NCBI GenBank assembly: GCA_017881545.1
Contig: JADGQU010000001.1
Span: forward strand, 41,511 to 105,510
Origin: Gemmatimonadaceae bacterium
Lineage (GTDB): Bacteria; Gemmatimonadota; Gemmatimonadetes; Gemmatimonadales; Gemmatimonadaceae
DNA: 64,000 nt
Direction: 5' to 3'
The notes beneath the pieces were generated by a model. The model saw only the letters and a list, made by a program, of their open reading frames with translations, did not search any database and was not told the origin of the DNA. Position numbers and translations under genes: made by a program. This document shows positions 51,201-59,643 of this stretch, piece by piece (the stretch's first letter is position 1; every line of letters starts with the position of its first letter).

Positions 51201-53587
51201 TGACGGGCAGCGACCTGCCGCCCGCGCCGTGGATCAACGTCGTCGGGAACCCGGTGGCCGGCTTCATCGTGAGCGAAGGTGGGAGCGGCACGACCTGGGC
51301 TGGGAACAGCTTCTTCTATCGCCTCACACCGTGGCACAACGATCCGGTGCGGGATCCATCGAGTGACTGCGTCTTTCTTCGCGACGATGCGAACGGCGAC
51401 CTGTGGACGGCGACATCGCGTCCGATCCGCGAGCCGACTCCTTACAAGGTTCGACACGGCGCGGGCTACTCGGTTTTTGATCACACCCACAAAGGGCTCT
51501 CGAGCTCCTTCAGACTCGGCGTCGATCAGAAAGATCCGGTGAAGATCAGCATCCTGACTCTTCGAAATGATGGATCCGCACGGAAGAAGCTCACGATCAC
51601 GTGGTATGTGGAATGGGTGCTCGGCGTAAATCGCGAGACGACGCAGTATCAAATTCGGACGAGCTTCGACGAAGCCACACAGTCGATGTTCGCACGCAAT
51701 TATTTCGACGACCAGTTCGCCGAAACAGTCGCCTTTGCATCGATCAGCGAGCGGGTCGCCTACTATACTGCTGACCGGCGCGAGTTCCTCGGCAGAAACG
51801 GGACGATCTCCAGCCCCGCGGGGCTCGAGCGTGCGGGATTGTCCGGAGCGATCGGTGCGACGATCGATCCGTGCTGCGCGCTCCAAGTGAGCGTGACGAT
51901 CGAGCCGGGGGAGACGCGCGAAATCGTCATGCTTCTCGGGGCAGCCGAAGGCGAGGATGCCGTTCGGGATATCATCGCGCGAAATCGCACAGCCGCGGAT
52001 GCAAAACGGGCAATCGATTCGAACATCCAGGACTGGGAAGAGAGACTCAGCGCCGTCAAGGTCAAGACGCCCGAGCCTACATTCGACTTGATGGTGAACC
52101 GGTGGTCCTTGTACCAGGCGCTGTCGTGCCGCATGTGGGCGCGAACGGCGTTGTATCAGTCTAGCGGCGCATTCGGCTTCCGCGACCAGCTGCAGGATGT
52201 AATGGCGTTCGTGTATGCGGACGCCGAGGTTGCGAGAGAGCACATCGTTCGAGCCGCATCCCGCCAATTTGTGGAAGGCGATGTCCAGCACTGGTGGCAT
52301 CCGCAGACCGGCCGGGGCGTACGAACCCGCTTCTCGGACGATCTGGTTTGGCTCCCATACGTCATCGACCACTACGTAAACGTCTCGTGTGATCGCGGAG
52401 TATTCGACGTCGAAGTTTCCTACCTGACGATGCGGCTGCTTAACCCGGACGAGCATGAGATCTACGACCTACCGAAGATCAGCACCGAGGTTGGGAGCAT
52501 CTATGACCACTGCGTTCGCGCGCTGAGAAAGGCGTGCACCGCGGGCGTTCACGGTCTTCCGCTCATCGGCAGCGGTGACTGGAATGACGGAATGAACAGG
52601 GTCGGAATTGAGGGAAAGGGGGAGAGCGTGTGGCTCGCGTGGTTCCTGATTTCAACGCTGCGCAAGTTTGCCGTTCACGCCGAGCGACGCGGAGACACGG
52701 CGGTCCGCGACGAAATGCTGGCGAAAGCCGATGGCTACGCCGAAGCGGTCGAGGCCTCGGCCTGGGATGGAGAATGGTATCGGCGGGCATACTTCGACGA
52801 TGGCTCTCCGCTTGGGTCGCGCACGAGCGACGAATGCAAGATCGACTCGATCGCCCAGAGCTGGAGTGTCATCTCAGGCGCGGGGAGGCCGGACCGAGCC
52901 AGGATCGCGATGCAATCGCTGAACAAGCATCTGGTGCGCGAAGATGCGCGGCTCATCCTGTTACTCACGCCGCCATTCGACAAGACGACGCACGATCCCG
53001 GCTACATTCAGGGTTATTTGCCGGGTGTGCGCGAGAACGGAGCCCAGTACACGCACGCGGCGTTGTGGGCCGTGCTGGCGACGGCGTTACAAGGAGACGG
53101 CGATCGGGCGTTCGAGCTGTTCCAGATGCTGAATCCGATCACGCACTCCGACAGCGCGAAGGGGGTCGAGATCTACAAAGTCGAGCCGTATGTCGTCGCG
53201 GCCGACGTGTATACCGCGAAAGGCCATCTCGGGCGCGGCGGTTGGACGTGGTACACCGGCTCGGCGAGCTGGATGTATCGGACGGCTCTCGAAGGGATAC
53301 TGGGCTTCCGGCAGCGCGGTGAGGAGCTGTTCATCGAGCCATGCATTCCCGCACGATGGAAGAAATTCACCATCGATTACCGCTTCAAGTCGGCGACCTA
53401 CGAAATCACCGTCGAGAATCCAGACGGCCTGCAAAGCGGCAGCGTTGAATTAACGGTGGACGGAAAACCGGCCGAGAAAGCGATCGGACTGGTCGATGAT
53501 GGCCAGCATCACAAGGTCACTGCGTTGCTGCGTCCTTCTCCTTCTCCGGCTGCGATTGAGGAGAAGCAGGAGAAAGCCCGACTATAG
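45287..53587 (+). CDS. ndvB: Cyclic beta-1,2-glucan synthase (NdvB/ChvB type)
   Basis: 2766 residues, GTG start 45287. Membrane enzyme that links UDP-glucose into beta-1,2-glucan and cyclises it; the product is exported to the periplasm. Layout: N-terminal soluble region (1-420), membrane segments (about 425-480, 835-875, 958-1015) around the glycosyltransferase domain with the DxD motif ITLDSDTVLP (about 637) and the GT84-type segment FPENTLLSHDLIEGTWTRAG, then two GH94-like modules. The C-terminal GH94 module has GSGDWNDGMNRVG (about 2428) and is needed for chain-length control in Agrobacterium ChvB. All parts appear complete. The last 71 bp overlap the convergent oxidoreductase gene. Confidence 0.93.
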   Translation: MATAIPPKAPTTVLSRLFGRSRNGAGEELVGPIRGEVLGLERLGERARAVARGHHLLPAQKQRGVGPLLLRLEDTRQVLDRVYHELNNGAERGLDISPAGDWLLDNFYIVQEHIREIRTNLPKGYYEELPKLATGSLAGYPRAYEVAIELIAHTEGHLDLDNITLFVREYQTVTQLRMGELWAIPTMLRLGLVENIRRMALRVAARLQEVESADRAAATLREASEESSRALATALAAFVDDHPPFTPTWVARFLQQVRSYQTNFTPLIWLEQWIAEDGPSAEEAATRSNRRVALTQVTVANSITSLRTISRLDWKDFVESQSATEKLLRQDPSGHYPSMTFGTRDHYRHVVEHIAKRVKRPEDEIASEVLALAKLADPSDARHAHVGYFLVDRGRRVLEEKVGYTPPPGEWLYRWTQRHPNTLYFGGITVFSILALAVILEVVEGASLPVQAIIALVALIPASEIGISVINQLITLLMPPRLLSKLELRDDGIPEGYMTAVVVPTLLGSVHGVEEALEHLEVQYLANRDPNLQFAILSDFTDSPTEHRPDDEGILAAAAAGIKTLNARYGNAGDDVFFLFHRPRLWNPKQNVWMGWERKRGKLAQFNKFLRGGAGDAFTTIIGDTSRLGFVRYVITLDSDTVLPRDAAQLLVGTIAHPLNRAHYDPKIGRITEGYGIVQPRVGVSLTSAHKSYFASIHSGHPGVDPYTTAVSDVYQDLYGEGSFTGKGIYDVDAFEEATHGRFPENTLLSHDLIEGTWTRAGLATDIQVYDDYPARYLTFTRRKHRWIRGDWQLLGWLKGTVPGPDGPMQNRLSAISHWKILDNLRRSLVEIFQLSMLIIGWFLVPGSIVQWTGIVLVVIAFPWLFSLTISLLRPPRDQSWLAYYLAVGRDAITNGQQFALAVAFLPHQAVVSADGIVRTLYRLFISHRNLLEWQTASQVERALGVGSQRETWRKMWPVTALCLVLGTLIGFHVTVGGGLTSDQRFLFIMGTLPLVLAWFASPSIAFALSRPAILGEIHLTEAERQAALRYAKLHWTYFEKFVTEETHWLAPDNFQEDPEPVLALRTSPTNIGLQLLSTVSAVDLGFITRSDMIDRVEKVFRSLERMRRFRGHFFNWYDLNELRVLEPGYVSTVDSGNFAGHLIALKQACYEMLKDPACSDLDAKRLKAIAERAHAYAVEMDFRFLYDTKRKLFTIGYHIGSNTVDNSYYDLLASESRLASFIAIAKDDVSVDHWFRLGRSLTAAAGTRTLLSWSGSMFEYLMPALVMQTFPFTLLDQTHKGSVRRQIAYGAERGVPWGVSESAYAVRDRSHTYQYRGFGVPDLALKRGLSKELVIAPYATVLAMLVEPRQSLKNLTTLEAEGALGPYGFRDALDYTRPSPGSRKTIVATFMAHHIGMSIVALTNALNRQIWPRRFHLDPLVRSAELVLQERIPRRLTVQDVQGDDAARVPSEMEKPAVREIETPHTPQPVVGILGNVPYTTLITNAGGGFSRYGNLAVTRWRHDSTRDNYGQWCYVKDLSTGHVWSTAHQPSGTEPQWYRVLFASDRITFIRRDGDIDTVTEIAVASDDAAEVRRVMLTNRSLQPRDIELTSYSEVVLAPPDTDRGHPAFANLFVQTEFLEGKAALLATRRSRSATEAAIWCAHVVACGPELMGKVTCETDRAKFVGRGRSVRNAEALDEGAQLTGTVGAVLDPIFSLRVKVRIPPGGSAHVAFTTFVTEQKERAIQLADLYHDPYSARRALDLSWAQAQAELRDLGIAPADAALYQDLAGHLMFPHPGFRPAQSAVEENKLGQQALWTLGISGDWPILLATIDSPVGMPSVRQLLRTHHYWRLKGITCDLVILNVHPATYMQELSDELLATAMASSEAGLLDRPGGVFIRRADLLKPEDITLLKAMARVQVNCDGLGLGNFLEFPGVEDRYPPKLEIMNRDIVPLGTVAIHAETADPGTGLQCFNGLGGFNEAGEYEIHLTGSDLPPAPWINVVGNPVAGFIVSEGGSGTTWAGNSFFYRLTPWHNDPVRDPSSDCVFLRDDANGDLWTATSRPIREPTPYKVRHGAGYSVFDHTHKGLSSSFRLGVDQKDPVKISILTLRNDGSARKKLTITWYVEWVLGVNRETTQYQIRTSFDEATQSMFARNYFDDQFAETVAFASISERVAYYTADRREFLGRNGTISSPAGLERAGLSGAIGATIDPCCALQVSVTIEPGETREIVMLLGAAEGEDAVRDIIARNRTAADAKRAIDSNIQDWEERLSAVKVKTPEPTFDLMVNRWSLYQALSCRMWARTALYQSSGAFGFRDQLQDVMAFVYADAEVAREHIVRAASRQFVEGDVQHWWHPQTGRGVRTRFSDDLVWLPYVIDHYVNVSCDRGVFDVEVSYLTMRLLNPDEHEIYDLPKISTEVGSIYDHCVRALRKACTAGVHGLPLIGSGDWNDGMNRVGIEGKGESVWLAWFLISTLRKFAVHAERRGDTAVRDEMLAKADGYAEAVEASAWDGEWYRRAYFDDGSPLGSRTSDECKIDSIAQSWSVISGAGRPDRARIAMQSLNKHLVREDARLILLLTPPFDKTTHDPGYIQGYLPGVRENGAQYTHAALWAVLATALQGDGDRAFELFQMLNPITHSDSAKGVEIYKVEPYVVAADVYTAKGHLGRGGWTWYTGSASWMYRTALEGILGFRQRGEELFIEPCIPARWKKFTIDYRFKSATYEITVENPDGLQSGSVELTVDGKPAEKAIGLVDDGQHHKVTALLRPSPSPAAIEEKQEKARL

Positions 53588-55100
53588 CGGGGCCGTTGAC
53601 GACCTTGCCGTACGGATCGAAGCGTGATCCGTGGCACGGGCAGTCCCACGTTCGCTCGGTGTCGTTCCAGCGAACGATGCAATAGAGATGGGTGCACACA
53701 GCTGAGAGCCGGTGGATCTCGCCCCTCTCGTCGCGGTAAACCGCGATCTTCCCTCTACCGCGACCTACGACGGCTCCTTCACCCGGCTTGATCGCCGCGA
53801 CGTCGACGGCATCACCGCCTGTGAACCAGTCCTTGTATTGTTCCGCGACGTTGATGTTTTCCTTCGTGTATTCCGGGGTTGCGCGGAGCTTGACGCGGGA
53901 AGGCTCGTAGAGTCGAGCCCACTGGTGCTTGCGTCCCTGCACCAACTCGTTGAGGATGATGCCCGCAATCGTCCCATGGGTCATACCATTTCCGGAATCG
54001 CCGGTGGCGATCCAGATGTGCTCGTCGCCGCCGGGATTCTTGCCGATGTACGCCAGGTAGTCGACAGGCTCGATCACCTGGCCCGACCAGCGGTAGTTGA
54101 CACGCTCGATCATCGGAAAACGCTCACGGGTCCATTGCTCGAGGCGCGCGAATCTGTCTTCGGTGTCCTGAGCCTGTCCTGTCTTGTGATCCTCTCCGCC
54201 GACGATCAGGATGTCGTAGTCCAGCTCGTGCCCGGATTTGTCCTCGGCGTGCTGGAGGCGGATGTAGTGATAGGGATCGGGGGTATCCCAGTATAGTCCC
54301 TGCGGGACTGACCCCTTCGGAATTCGCGCGCCGATCACATAGGTGCGATACGCGGCCTGCTTGCTGTGTATGATGAGCCAGTCGTTGACCGGAGTGTTGG
54401 TGCAAACGACGACATTGTCAGCGCTGATGACGTGGCCATCGCTCGTCGTCACTCGCGCGGGTACGCCATCCTCGATCTTCTCCGCGTGCACTCCAGTGTA
54501 GATCTTGCCGCCGTCACGAAGAATCGCACGGGCCAGACCCTTCAGGTATTTGAGCGGGTGAAAGGTGGCTTGCCGGGGGAAGCGAAGCGCGGGCCCACTA
54601 TCCCAGAATCCGAACGGGATGCGATCGACGAGCTGGGTATCGGTTATTCCGGCGCGCTGCGTCGCTTCGAGCTCACGTTCGAGATCCTTGCGCGTGCTCT
54701 CGCCGCCGAGAAAGAGGAAACCTTCGACGCGCTGAAAATCGCAGTCGATGTCTTCCATCGACGCTATGGTTTCGATTCGATGTATCGCCGACATGTGACT
54801 CTCGGCCGCCATTCTGGCGCCTTCCTCGCCGTGCATCTTTTCGATGTTGTAGTAGCGATCATCGAGCGCGGAAGTGAGGTGAGCGGTGGTGCGGCTCGTC
54901 TCGCCGCCACCGATTGGCCCGTCATCGATCAGCACCACGGCGCGACCTGCGCGCGCGAGGAGGTAGGCCGTGGTCATGCCGGCGATTCCGGCTCCCACAA
55001 CACAGACGTTCGAGCGCAGATCCTGGGTAAGCGGTTGAAACTGCGGAACTTCGGTGGTTTCCATCCAGACGGAGGTCGTGTGACCTGAGTCGCTGTGCAT
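53517..55100 (-). CDS. FAD-dependent oxidoreductase fused to a Rieske domain
   Basis: About 527 residues from ATG 55100; an ATG at 55172 would add 24 residues, and 55064 is another option. The DAO/glycine-oxidase-type FAD domain begins with VVGAGIAGMTTAYLLA and includes GGGETSRTTAHL and GDSGNGMTHGTIAG; it is followed by a C-terminal Rieske [2Fe-2S] domain with CTHLYC and CPCHGSRFDPYG. The fusion occurs in many bacteria; the oxidised substrate is not known, though amino acid or amine oxidation is likely. Its 3' end overlaps the end of the glucan synthase gene by 71 bp on the opposite strand. No signal peptide. Confidence 0.92.
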   Translation of the reverse strand: MHSDSGHTTSVWMETTEVPQFQPLTQDLRSNVCVVGAGIAGMTTAYLLARAGRAVVLIDDGPIGGGETSRTTAHLTSALDDRYYNIEKMHGEEGARMAAESHMSAIHRIETIASMEDIDCDFQRVEGFLFLGGESTRKDLERELEATQRAGITDTQLVDRIPFGFWDSGPALRFPRQATFHPLKYLKGLARAILRDGGKIYTGVHAEKIEDGVPARVTTSDGHVISADNVVVCTNTPVNDWLIIHSKQAAYRTYVIGARIPKGSVPQGLYWDTPDPYHYIRLQHAEDKSGHELDYDILIVGGEDHKTGQAQDTEDRFARLEQWTRERFPMIERVNYRWSGQVIEPVDYLAYIGKNPGGDEHIWIATGDSGNGMTHGTIAGIILNELVQGRKHQWARLYEPSRVKLRATPEYTKENINVAEQYKDWFTGGDAVDVAAIKPGEGAVVGRGRGKIAVYRDERGEIHRLSAVCTHLYCIVRWNDTERTWDCPCHGSRFDPYGKVVNGPAIVGLSPASPQSQPEKEKDAATQ

Positions 55101-55270
55101 AGGGGATCTCGTCCAGTGATTGGTGCGAGTCGTGCTGCTCGGGGACGCGCAATGGCGCATAGGACATGCCATGTGCTACTCTGCAAACCGCTGCCATTCG
55201 CGATGTTTCATCGCAGATACCGTTCGTTTTCCGGTTCGAGAGTTCGGGCAACCATGTGGGAGAAACAGTC

Positions 55271-55552
55271 ATGAGCAAACATTCCAAGCACACGTGGGTC
55301 GTCGATGTGATCGAAGAGGGGTCAGCGTCGATCGAAGTTGACGGCCGAACCGTCACGCCGATTCCCGCGTGGCTATTGCCCGAAGGCGTGAAGGACGGCG
55401 ATGTGCTGTCGGTGACTCACGACAGAAGCGAAGGAAAATCGGCGCTTCTGATCGAAACCGATCCGGCCGCAAAGAAAAAAGCGCTCGACGAATCGGCGCA
55501 ACAAGTGTCGAGAAAATCGAAGAATGATCGCGGGGGCGACATCCAGCTTTAG
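55271..55552 (+). CDS. DUF3006-family protein
   Basis: 93 residues from ATG 55271 behind GGGAGAAA; the in-frame ATG at 55166 lacks a site. KHTWVVDVIEEGSASIEVDG, then PIPAWLLPEGVKDGDVLSVT fit the small DUF3006 family. The C-terminal half is charged and probably disordered. Relatives are often next to genes of ComEC-like metallo-beta-lactamase proteins, as here (convergent partner 55599-56699). The function of DUF3006 is unknown. Confidence 0.8.
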   Translation: MSKHSKHTWVVDVIEEGSASIEVDGRTVTPIPAWLLPEGVKDGDVLSVTHDRSEGKSALLIETDPAAKKKALDESAQQVSRKSKNDRGGDIQL

Positions 55553-55598
55553 CTGCGATCACGTCGGCGACATCCCGCTCCAGCTCAGGCCGACCACC

Positions 55599-56699
55599 TC
55601 ATTCCGTCGCACATCCAGGCTGTCGTGACACCCGGTCACTCGGCCCATCGAGATCGGTTCCGGCGCGCTCCGGAGTGATCGTGAATCCACCGCCGACTGT
55701 CCCGGGTGAGCGGATGGTGATCGTGCCGTTCTGGTCGGTTCGATACCAGGGCGCGCCGGCAGCGCGGTAGATCTTCTTTGCCTGGCTGTGCATGTGACCA
55801 AAGGCGTTGTGCACGCCAAGCGATGCGACGATCCACTGCGGGCCGGTCAGAGCAAGGTAGCGTGGTGTGACGCCGTTGCAGCTACCGTGATGATCGGCCT
55901 TGAGCACGTTGACACGCATTCCGGGATTCTGGCTGTAGCCGGTGCTGTCGAACCAGCTGATCTCCTCGTGCTCCGCATCTCCCGCGAGCCACATTGTGAA
56001 CGAAGCTGAGTCAGGGCCGATCAATTTCACAGCGGTCGAGCGGTTGTTGGGCCCATCGCCACCCGGGAAGGGCGCCAGGATGTGAAGCTTCGCCCCACCG
56101 GTCATCGCGATGGTGCAAATCGGGCGTCCGTCGGAGCACGGATCGTCGGTGTCGCGATAGATCAGGCTGTCGCGATCCATTCGCGACAGAATCGAATCAC
56201 GAAGCTCGGCAAGGGTCACAGCCGGAGCGGGATCCTTGTTCTCCAAGAAATAGCGCACGTGTATGTGCCGCGAGGTCCTGAACAGCTCGCGAAGGCCGCT
56301 GTAGTGATCGAGATGTTGGTGCGAGAGAATCACCACGTCGATCGTCGAGTTGTCGAGATTGAGCGAATCGAGGTATCGTCCAAACGCGACGGGATCGGGG
56401 CCGCCGTCGATGATCACCCTGCTCGAGCCATTCCTGATGTAGGTGGCATCGCCCTGCCCGATGTCGAGCAGGCGGACGATCAGCTCCCGGCCGCCTGAGT
56501 CGGTGACGAAGCCGGTTATCGGAGGTTTGGCCGGCTTGTGTTTGGCACGTTGCGCGTGCGTTTTGGAAGATCTTTTCGCGCGCTTCGACCGCTGCTGCTG
56601 CCCCTCGATCAGGACGGCCAACAATGCCAGTGCAAGGAAATAGAAAACTGCGCGTCTGAGCATCGTTACCAATAGCCGGGGGAGCAGAATCAACATCAA
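55599..56699 (-). CDS. Membrane-anchored ComEC-like metallo-beta-lactamase hydrolase
   Basis: 366 residues. N-terminal membrane helix (about 15-33), then a basic linker (KRAKRSSKTHAQRAKHK), then the metallo-beta-lactamase domain with LLDIGQGDATYIRNG, VILSHQHLDHYSGL, TMWLAGDAEHEE and VLKADHHGSCNGV. The order DIGQGDA-HxHxDH-DHHGS is that of the C-terminal nuclease domain of ComEC/Rec2, here separate from the channel part. It may be a secreted or periplasmic nuclease. It converges on the DUF3006 gene (46 bp apart), an association seen in other bacteria. Confidence 0.88.
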   Translation of the reverse strand: MMLILLPRLLVTMLRRAVFYFLALALLAVLIEGQQQRSKRAKRSSKTHAQRAKHKPAKPPITGFVTDSGGRELIVRLLDIGQGDATYIRNGSSRVIIDGGPDPVAFGRYLDSLNLDNSTIDVVILSHQHLDHYSGLRELFRTSRHIHVRYFLENKDPAPAVTLAELRDSILSRMDRDSLIYRDTDDPCSDGRPICTIAMTGGAKLHILAPFPGGDGPNNRSTAVKLIGPDSASFTMWLAGDAEHEEISWFDSTGYSQNPGMRVNVLKADHHGSCNGVTPRYLALTGPQWIVASLGVHNAFGHMHSQAKKIYRAAGAPWYRTDQNGTITIRSPGTVGGGFTITPERAGTDLDGPSDRVSRQPGCATE

Positions 56700-56772
56700 G
56701 CTCGTTGACTCATTCAGTGGCGGCCTCGTCGTTTCAGCACGCCTGTCATCTTTGCTCTACTCGCATGAACGC

Positions 56773-57420
56773 CTAGACGACGATCTGCCGCAGAACCGCG
56801 CGCACCGGAGCGGCGTCGAGAGCCATGAGCTTGAGCGGAAATGCCATCAGCTCGTACATGGTGGGCGTAACCCTTCTCAGGTCGAGGTTCTCCAGAATCG
56901 CGGCATTTCCGGAGAAGAGCATGATGTGGACGGGGAGATTCTTGCTTTCTCTCTGATCCACCGATGGGGAATCGACACCGAGCAGGCGGAGCCCACGCCC
57001 GAGCAAGGTCCTGACGCATGTTTCGGAGAGCGTTGGCCAATCCTCGGGAAAAGCACCGCTGGCGATCGTGCGGCCGGTCCGCAACAGCAGGCGCTCGACG
57101 AATGGCAACGATTGAATCTTCTCCAGATCCTCGATCTCGATCTCCTTGTTGAGGGTCGAGACATCGACGACGATCGCGGGGCCGAAGAATGCGTCGAGTG
57201 ACAGCTCGTGCGAGCCCGACCATCCTTCTCGAACATGGAGCGGCGCGTCGGCGTGGGTGCCGATGTGCGGGCTCGACGTGAAGGACGACACGTTGACGCT
57301 AGCGCCCGCCGCTATCGAGGAGGCCCACCCGCAAGTGAATGGGGTGTCGCCCGGCCATTCTGGCGTGTCGGGATTGAGCGTGACGCTGATGTCGCGGAGT
57401 AGTGGCTCGTTACCGTCCAC
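56773..57420 (-). CDS. Cyclase-family hydrolase, KynB-like arylformamidase
   Basis: 215 residues, GTG 57420 with GAGG about 7 nt upstream. The metal motif HxGTHxDxP is complete (H52, H56, D58, P60 in SSPHIGTHADAPLH). LLRDISVTLNPDTPEWPGDT, LLRTGRT and GVDSPSVDQRESKNLPVH correspond to the bacterial kynurenine formamidase KynB, which hydrolyses N-formylkynurenine. Related cyclase-family enzymes act on isatin and other amides, so the substrate is probable, not certain. No kynA or kynU is next to it. Confidence 0.85.
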   Translation of the reverse strand: MDGNEPLLRDISVTLNPDTPEWPGDTPFTCGWASSIAAGASVNVSSFTSSPHIGTHADAPLHVREGWSGSHELSLDAFFGPAIVVDVSTLNKEIEIEDLEKIQSLPFVERLLLRTGRTIASGAFPEDWPTLSETCVRTLLGRGLRLLGVDSPSVDQRESKNLPVHIMLFSGNAAILENLDLRRVTPTMYELMAFPLKLMALDAAPVRAVLRQIVV

Positions 57421-57532
57421 TAGACTACCTCAGGGGACGGATCACGTAGCGATCCGGCATCCACAAAACCAAAGCAGGGAGCCGTTAGCGGTGCAGCTTG
57501 TAAGCTGGAAGCCTTCATACTGGCGTAAGTAA

Positions 57533-59593
57533 CTATTTCTTCCCCACTAGTTGCTTCGCGGTTTCGACCACTCGAGCCGATGTAATGCCGAGGTGTTCGT
57601 AGATAGTGGGAGCAGGAGCTGATGCACCAAAACGCTCGAGTCCGATGATGACGCCGTCGTCTCCCACCCAACGGTACCAGGACATCGGATGCGCGGCCTC
57701 GATCGCGATGCGCTTCACGCCCTTCGGCAACACGCTATCACGATACGCCTGATCCTGCCTCGCGAAAAGCTCGTGACTCGGCATGCTCACGGCACGGGCA
57801 CGAATTCCGTCGGCGGCCAGTTTATCCTGAGCGGCGAGAATCAACGAGACCTCGGAGCCGCTCGACATGAGAACGACCTGAGGGGCGCCACCGGGCGCGT
57901 CCGCGAGCACGTACGCACCGCGCGCCAATCCACCGGCTGGGCCGTACTTCGACCGGTCGATGAAGGGAAGCTTTTGGCGCGTCAGCACGAGCGCAACCGG
58001 GCCCTTGTGCTTGAGCGCAGCTCGCCATGCCTCTGCTGTTTCCGAGGCATCAGCTGGTCTGATGAGCGTAAAGTGCGGGATTGCACGCAGTGCGCTCAGC
58101 TGCTCGATGGGTTGATGCGTGGGTCCATCCTCGCCGAGGCCGATCGAGTCGTGCGTGTAAACGTAGATGACGTGGCGGTCCATGATGGATGCCAGCCTCA
58201 CCGGCGGCCTCATGTAATCCGAGAAGATCAGGAACGTCGCACCGTAGGGAATGATGCCTCCAAAGAGGGACATCCCGTTCATGATCGATCCCATCCCGTG
58301 CTCGCGAATCCCAAAATGGAAATTGCGGCCGGCGTAACTCTCGGCGGAGAAGCTTGGCTCGCCCTTGATGATGGTATTGGTGGAGCTTGCCAAATCGGCG
58401 GAGCCTCCCATCAACTCCGGTATCTTCTTGCCGATGGCGTTGATGACGACGCCCGAGGCCGCTCGACTCGCGACGTTTCCGTCCTTTGCCGTGAACACCG
58501 GGATTGCTTCTTCCCAGCCGTCCGGCAAATCACCGCGAAGCCGGCGCTCCAGCTCCTTCGCGAGAGCTTGATTGGCAGCCGTGTAAGCGGCGTAGGTCTT
58601 TTTCCACTCATCCTGAAGCTTCGCTCTCTGCTTCCCGGCTTCGCGCCAATAGCGGAGAGCTTCCGGCGCTACGTAGAACGGCTCCAGCGACGGATAGCCG
58701 AGCGCCTTTTTGGTGAGAGCGATCTCGTCCACGCCCAATGCGGAGCCGTGCGCTTCGGCGGTGTCGTGCTTGTTGGGACTGCCGTAGCCTATGTGCGAGC
58801 GAACAACGATCAGCGACGGCTTCGACGTCTCGGCCTTGGCCGCATCGATCGCGAGATTGAGCGCGGCGAGATCGTTGACGTCGGCGACGTGCTGCACGTG
58901 CCAGCCGTAGGCCTCGAACCTGGCGCCGGTGTCGTCGCTGAACGTGAGCGCGGTATCGCCCTCGATCGTGATGTGATTGTCGTCGTAGAAGCCGATCAAT
59001 TTGCCGAGCTTTACGTGTCCGGCGAATGACGCCGACTCGTGGGAGACGCCCTCCATCATGTCGCCATCGCTGGCGATGAAGTACACGTGGTGATCGATGA
59101 TCTTCTGGTCGCGGTTGAACACCGCGCCCATGTGCGCCTCGGCCACCGCCATGCCAACCGAGTTGCCGATTCCCTGACCCAGCGGGCCGGTTGTCGTCTC
59201 GACGCCGGGAGTGTGGCCGAGCTCAGGGTGTCCCGGCGTCTTGCTCTCCCACTGCCGGAATTGCTTCAGGTCATCGAGTGTAAGATCGTAGCCGGTGAGG
59301 TGGAGCACGCTGTACAACAACATCGACGCGTGTCCCGCCGACAATACAAAGCGATCACGATTGAGCCAATTGGGATCGGCCGGGTTGTACCGGAGGTGCC
59401 GGGTCCAGAGAACGTAGGCGAGCGGCGCCAGCGCCATTGGAGTGCCGGGGTGGCCGGAGTCCGCTTTCTGAACGGCATCCATCGCGAGAACCCTGATTGC
59501 GTTGATGCAGAGATCCTCCAGCGATTGGCCAGGTCCTGAAGCGGAAGAAGCTGTCGACCGCGGAGCGGTCGCTGTATTGGTTGGATCAGGCAT
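57533..59593 (-). CDS. tkt: Transketolase
   Basis: 686 residues, usual length. Thiamine diphosphate enzyme of the pentose phosphate pathway. AMDAVQKADSGHPGTPMALA (N-terminal), the TPP motif ASDGDMMEGVSHE, HDSIGLGEDGPTHQPIEQL and NFHFGIREHGMGSIMNG are all present. The extreme N-terminus MPDPTNTATAPRSTASSASG is poor in conserved residues, and no ribosome-binding site precedes the ATG at 59593. Upstream lies a tandem heptamer repeat. It is a single gene, not grouped with other pentose phosphate enzymes. Confidence 0.96.
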   Translation of the reverse strand: MPDPTNTATAPRSTASSASGPGQSLEDLCINAIRVLAMDAVQKADSGHPGTPMALAPLAYVLWTRHLRYNPADPNWLNRDRFVLSAGHASMLLYSVLHLTGYDLTLDDLKQFRQWESKTPGHPELGHTPGVETTTGPLGQGIGNSVGMAVAEAHMGAVFNRDQKIIDHHVYFIASDGDMMEGVSHESASFAGHVKLGKLIGFYDDNHITIEGDTALTFSDDTGARFEAYGWHVQHVADVNDLAALNLAIDAAKAETSKPSLIVVRSHIGYGSPNKHDTAEAHGSALGVDEIALTKKALGYPSLEPFYVAPEALRYWREAGKQRAKLQDEWKKTYAAYTAANQALAKELERRLRGDLPDGWEEAIPVFTAKDGNVASRAASGVVINAIGKKIPELMGGSADLASSTNTIIKGEPSFSAESYAGRNFHFGIREHGMGSIMNGMSLFGGIIPYGATFLIFSDYMRPPVRLASIMDRHVIYVYTHDSIGLGEDGPTHQPIEQLSALRAIPHFTLIRPADASETAEAWRAALKHKGPVALVLTRQKLPFIDRSKYGPAGGLARGAYVLADAPGGAPQVVLMSSGSEVSLILAAQDKLAADGIRARAVSMPSHELFARQDQAYRDSVLPKGVKRIAIEAAHPMSWYRWVGDDGVIIGLERFGASAPAPTIYEHLGITSARVVETAKQLVGKK

Positions 59594-59643
59594 CTAGAAG
59601 CGTGCGGCAGGTGAAAAAAGAAAAAAACTACTGCGAGAAGAGT

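Noticed and set aside
49424..52456. A reading frame of 1010 codons on the minus strand inside the glucan synthase gene
   Set aside because: It is the antisense shadow of a conserved coding sequence in a GC-rich gene; its product is Arg/His-rich and low in recognisable motifs.
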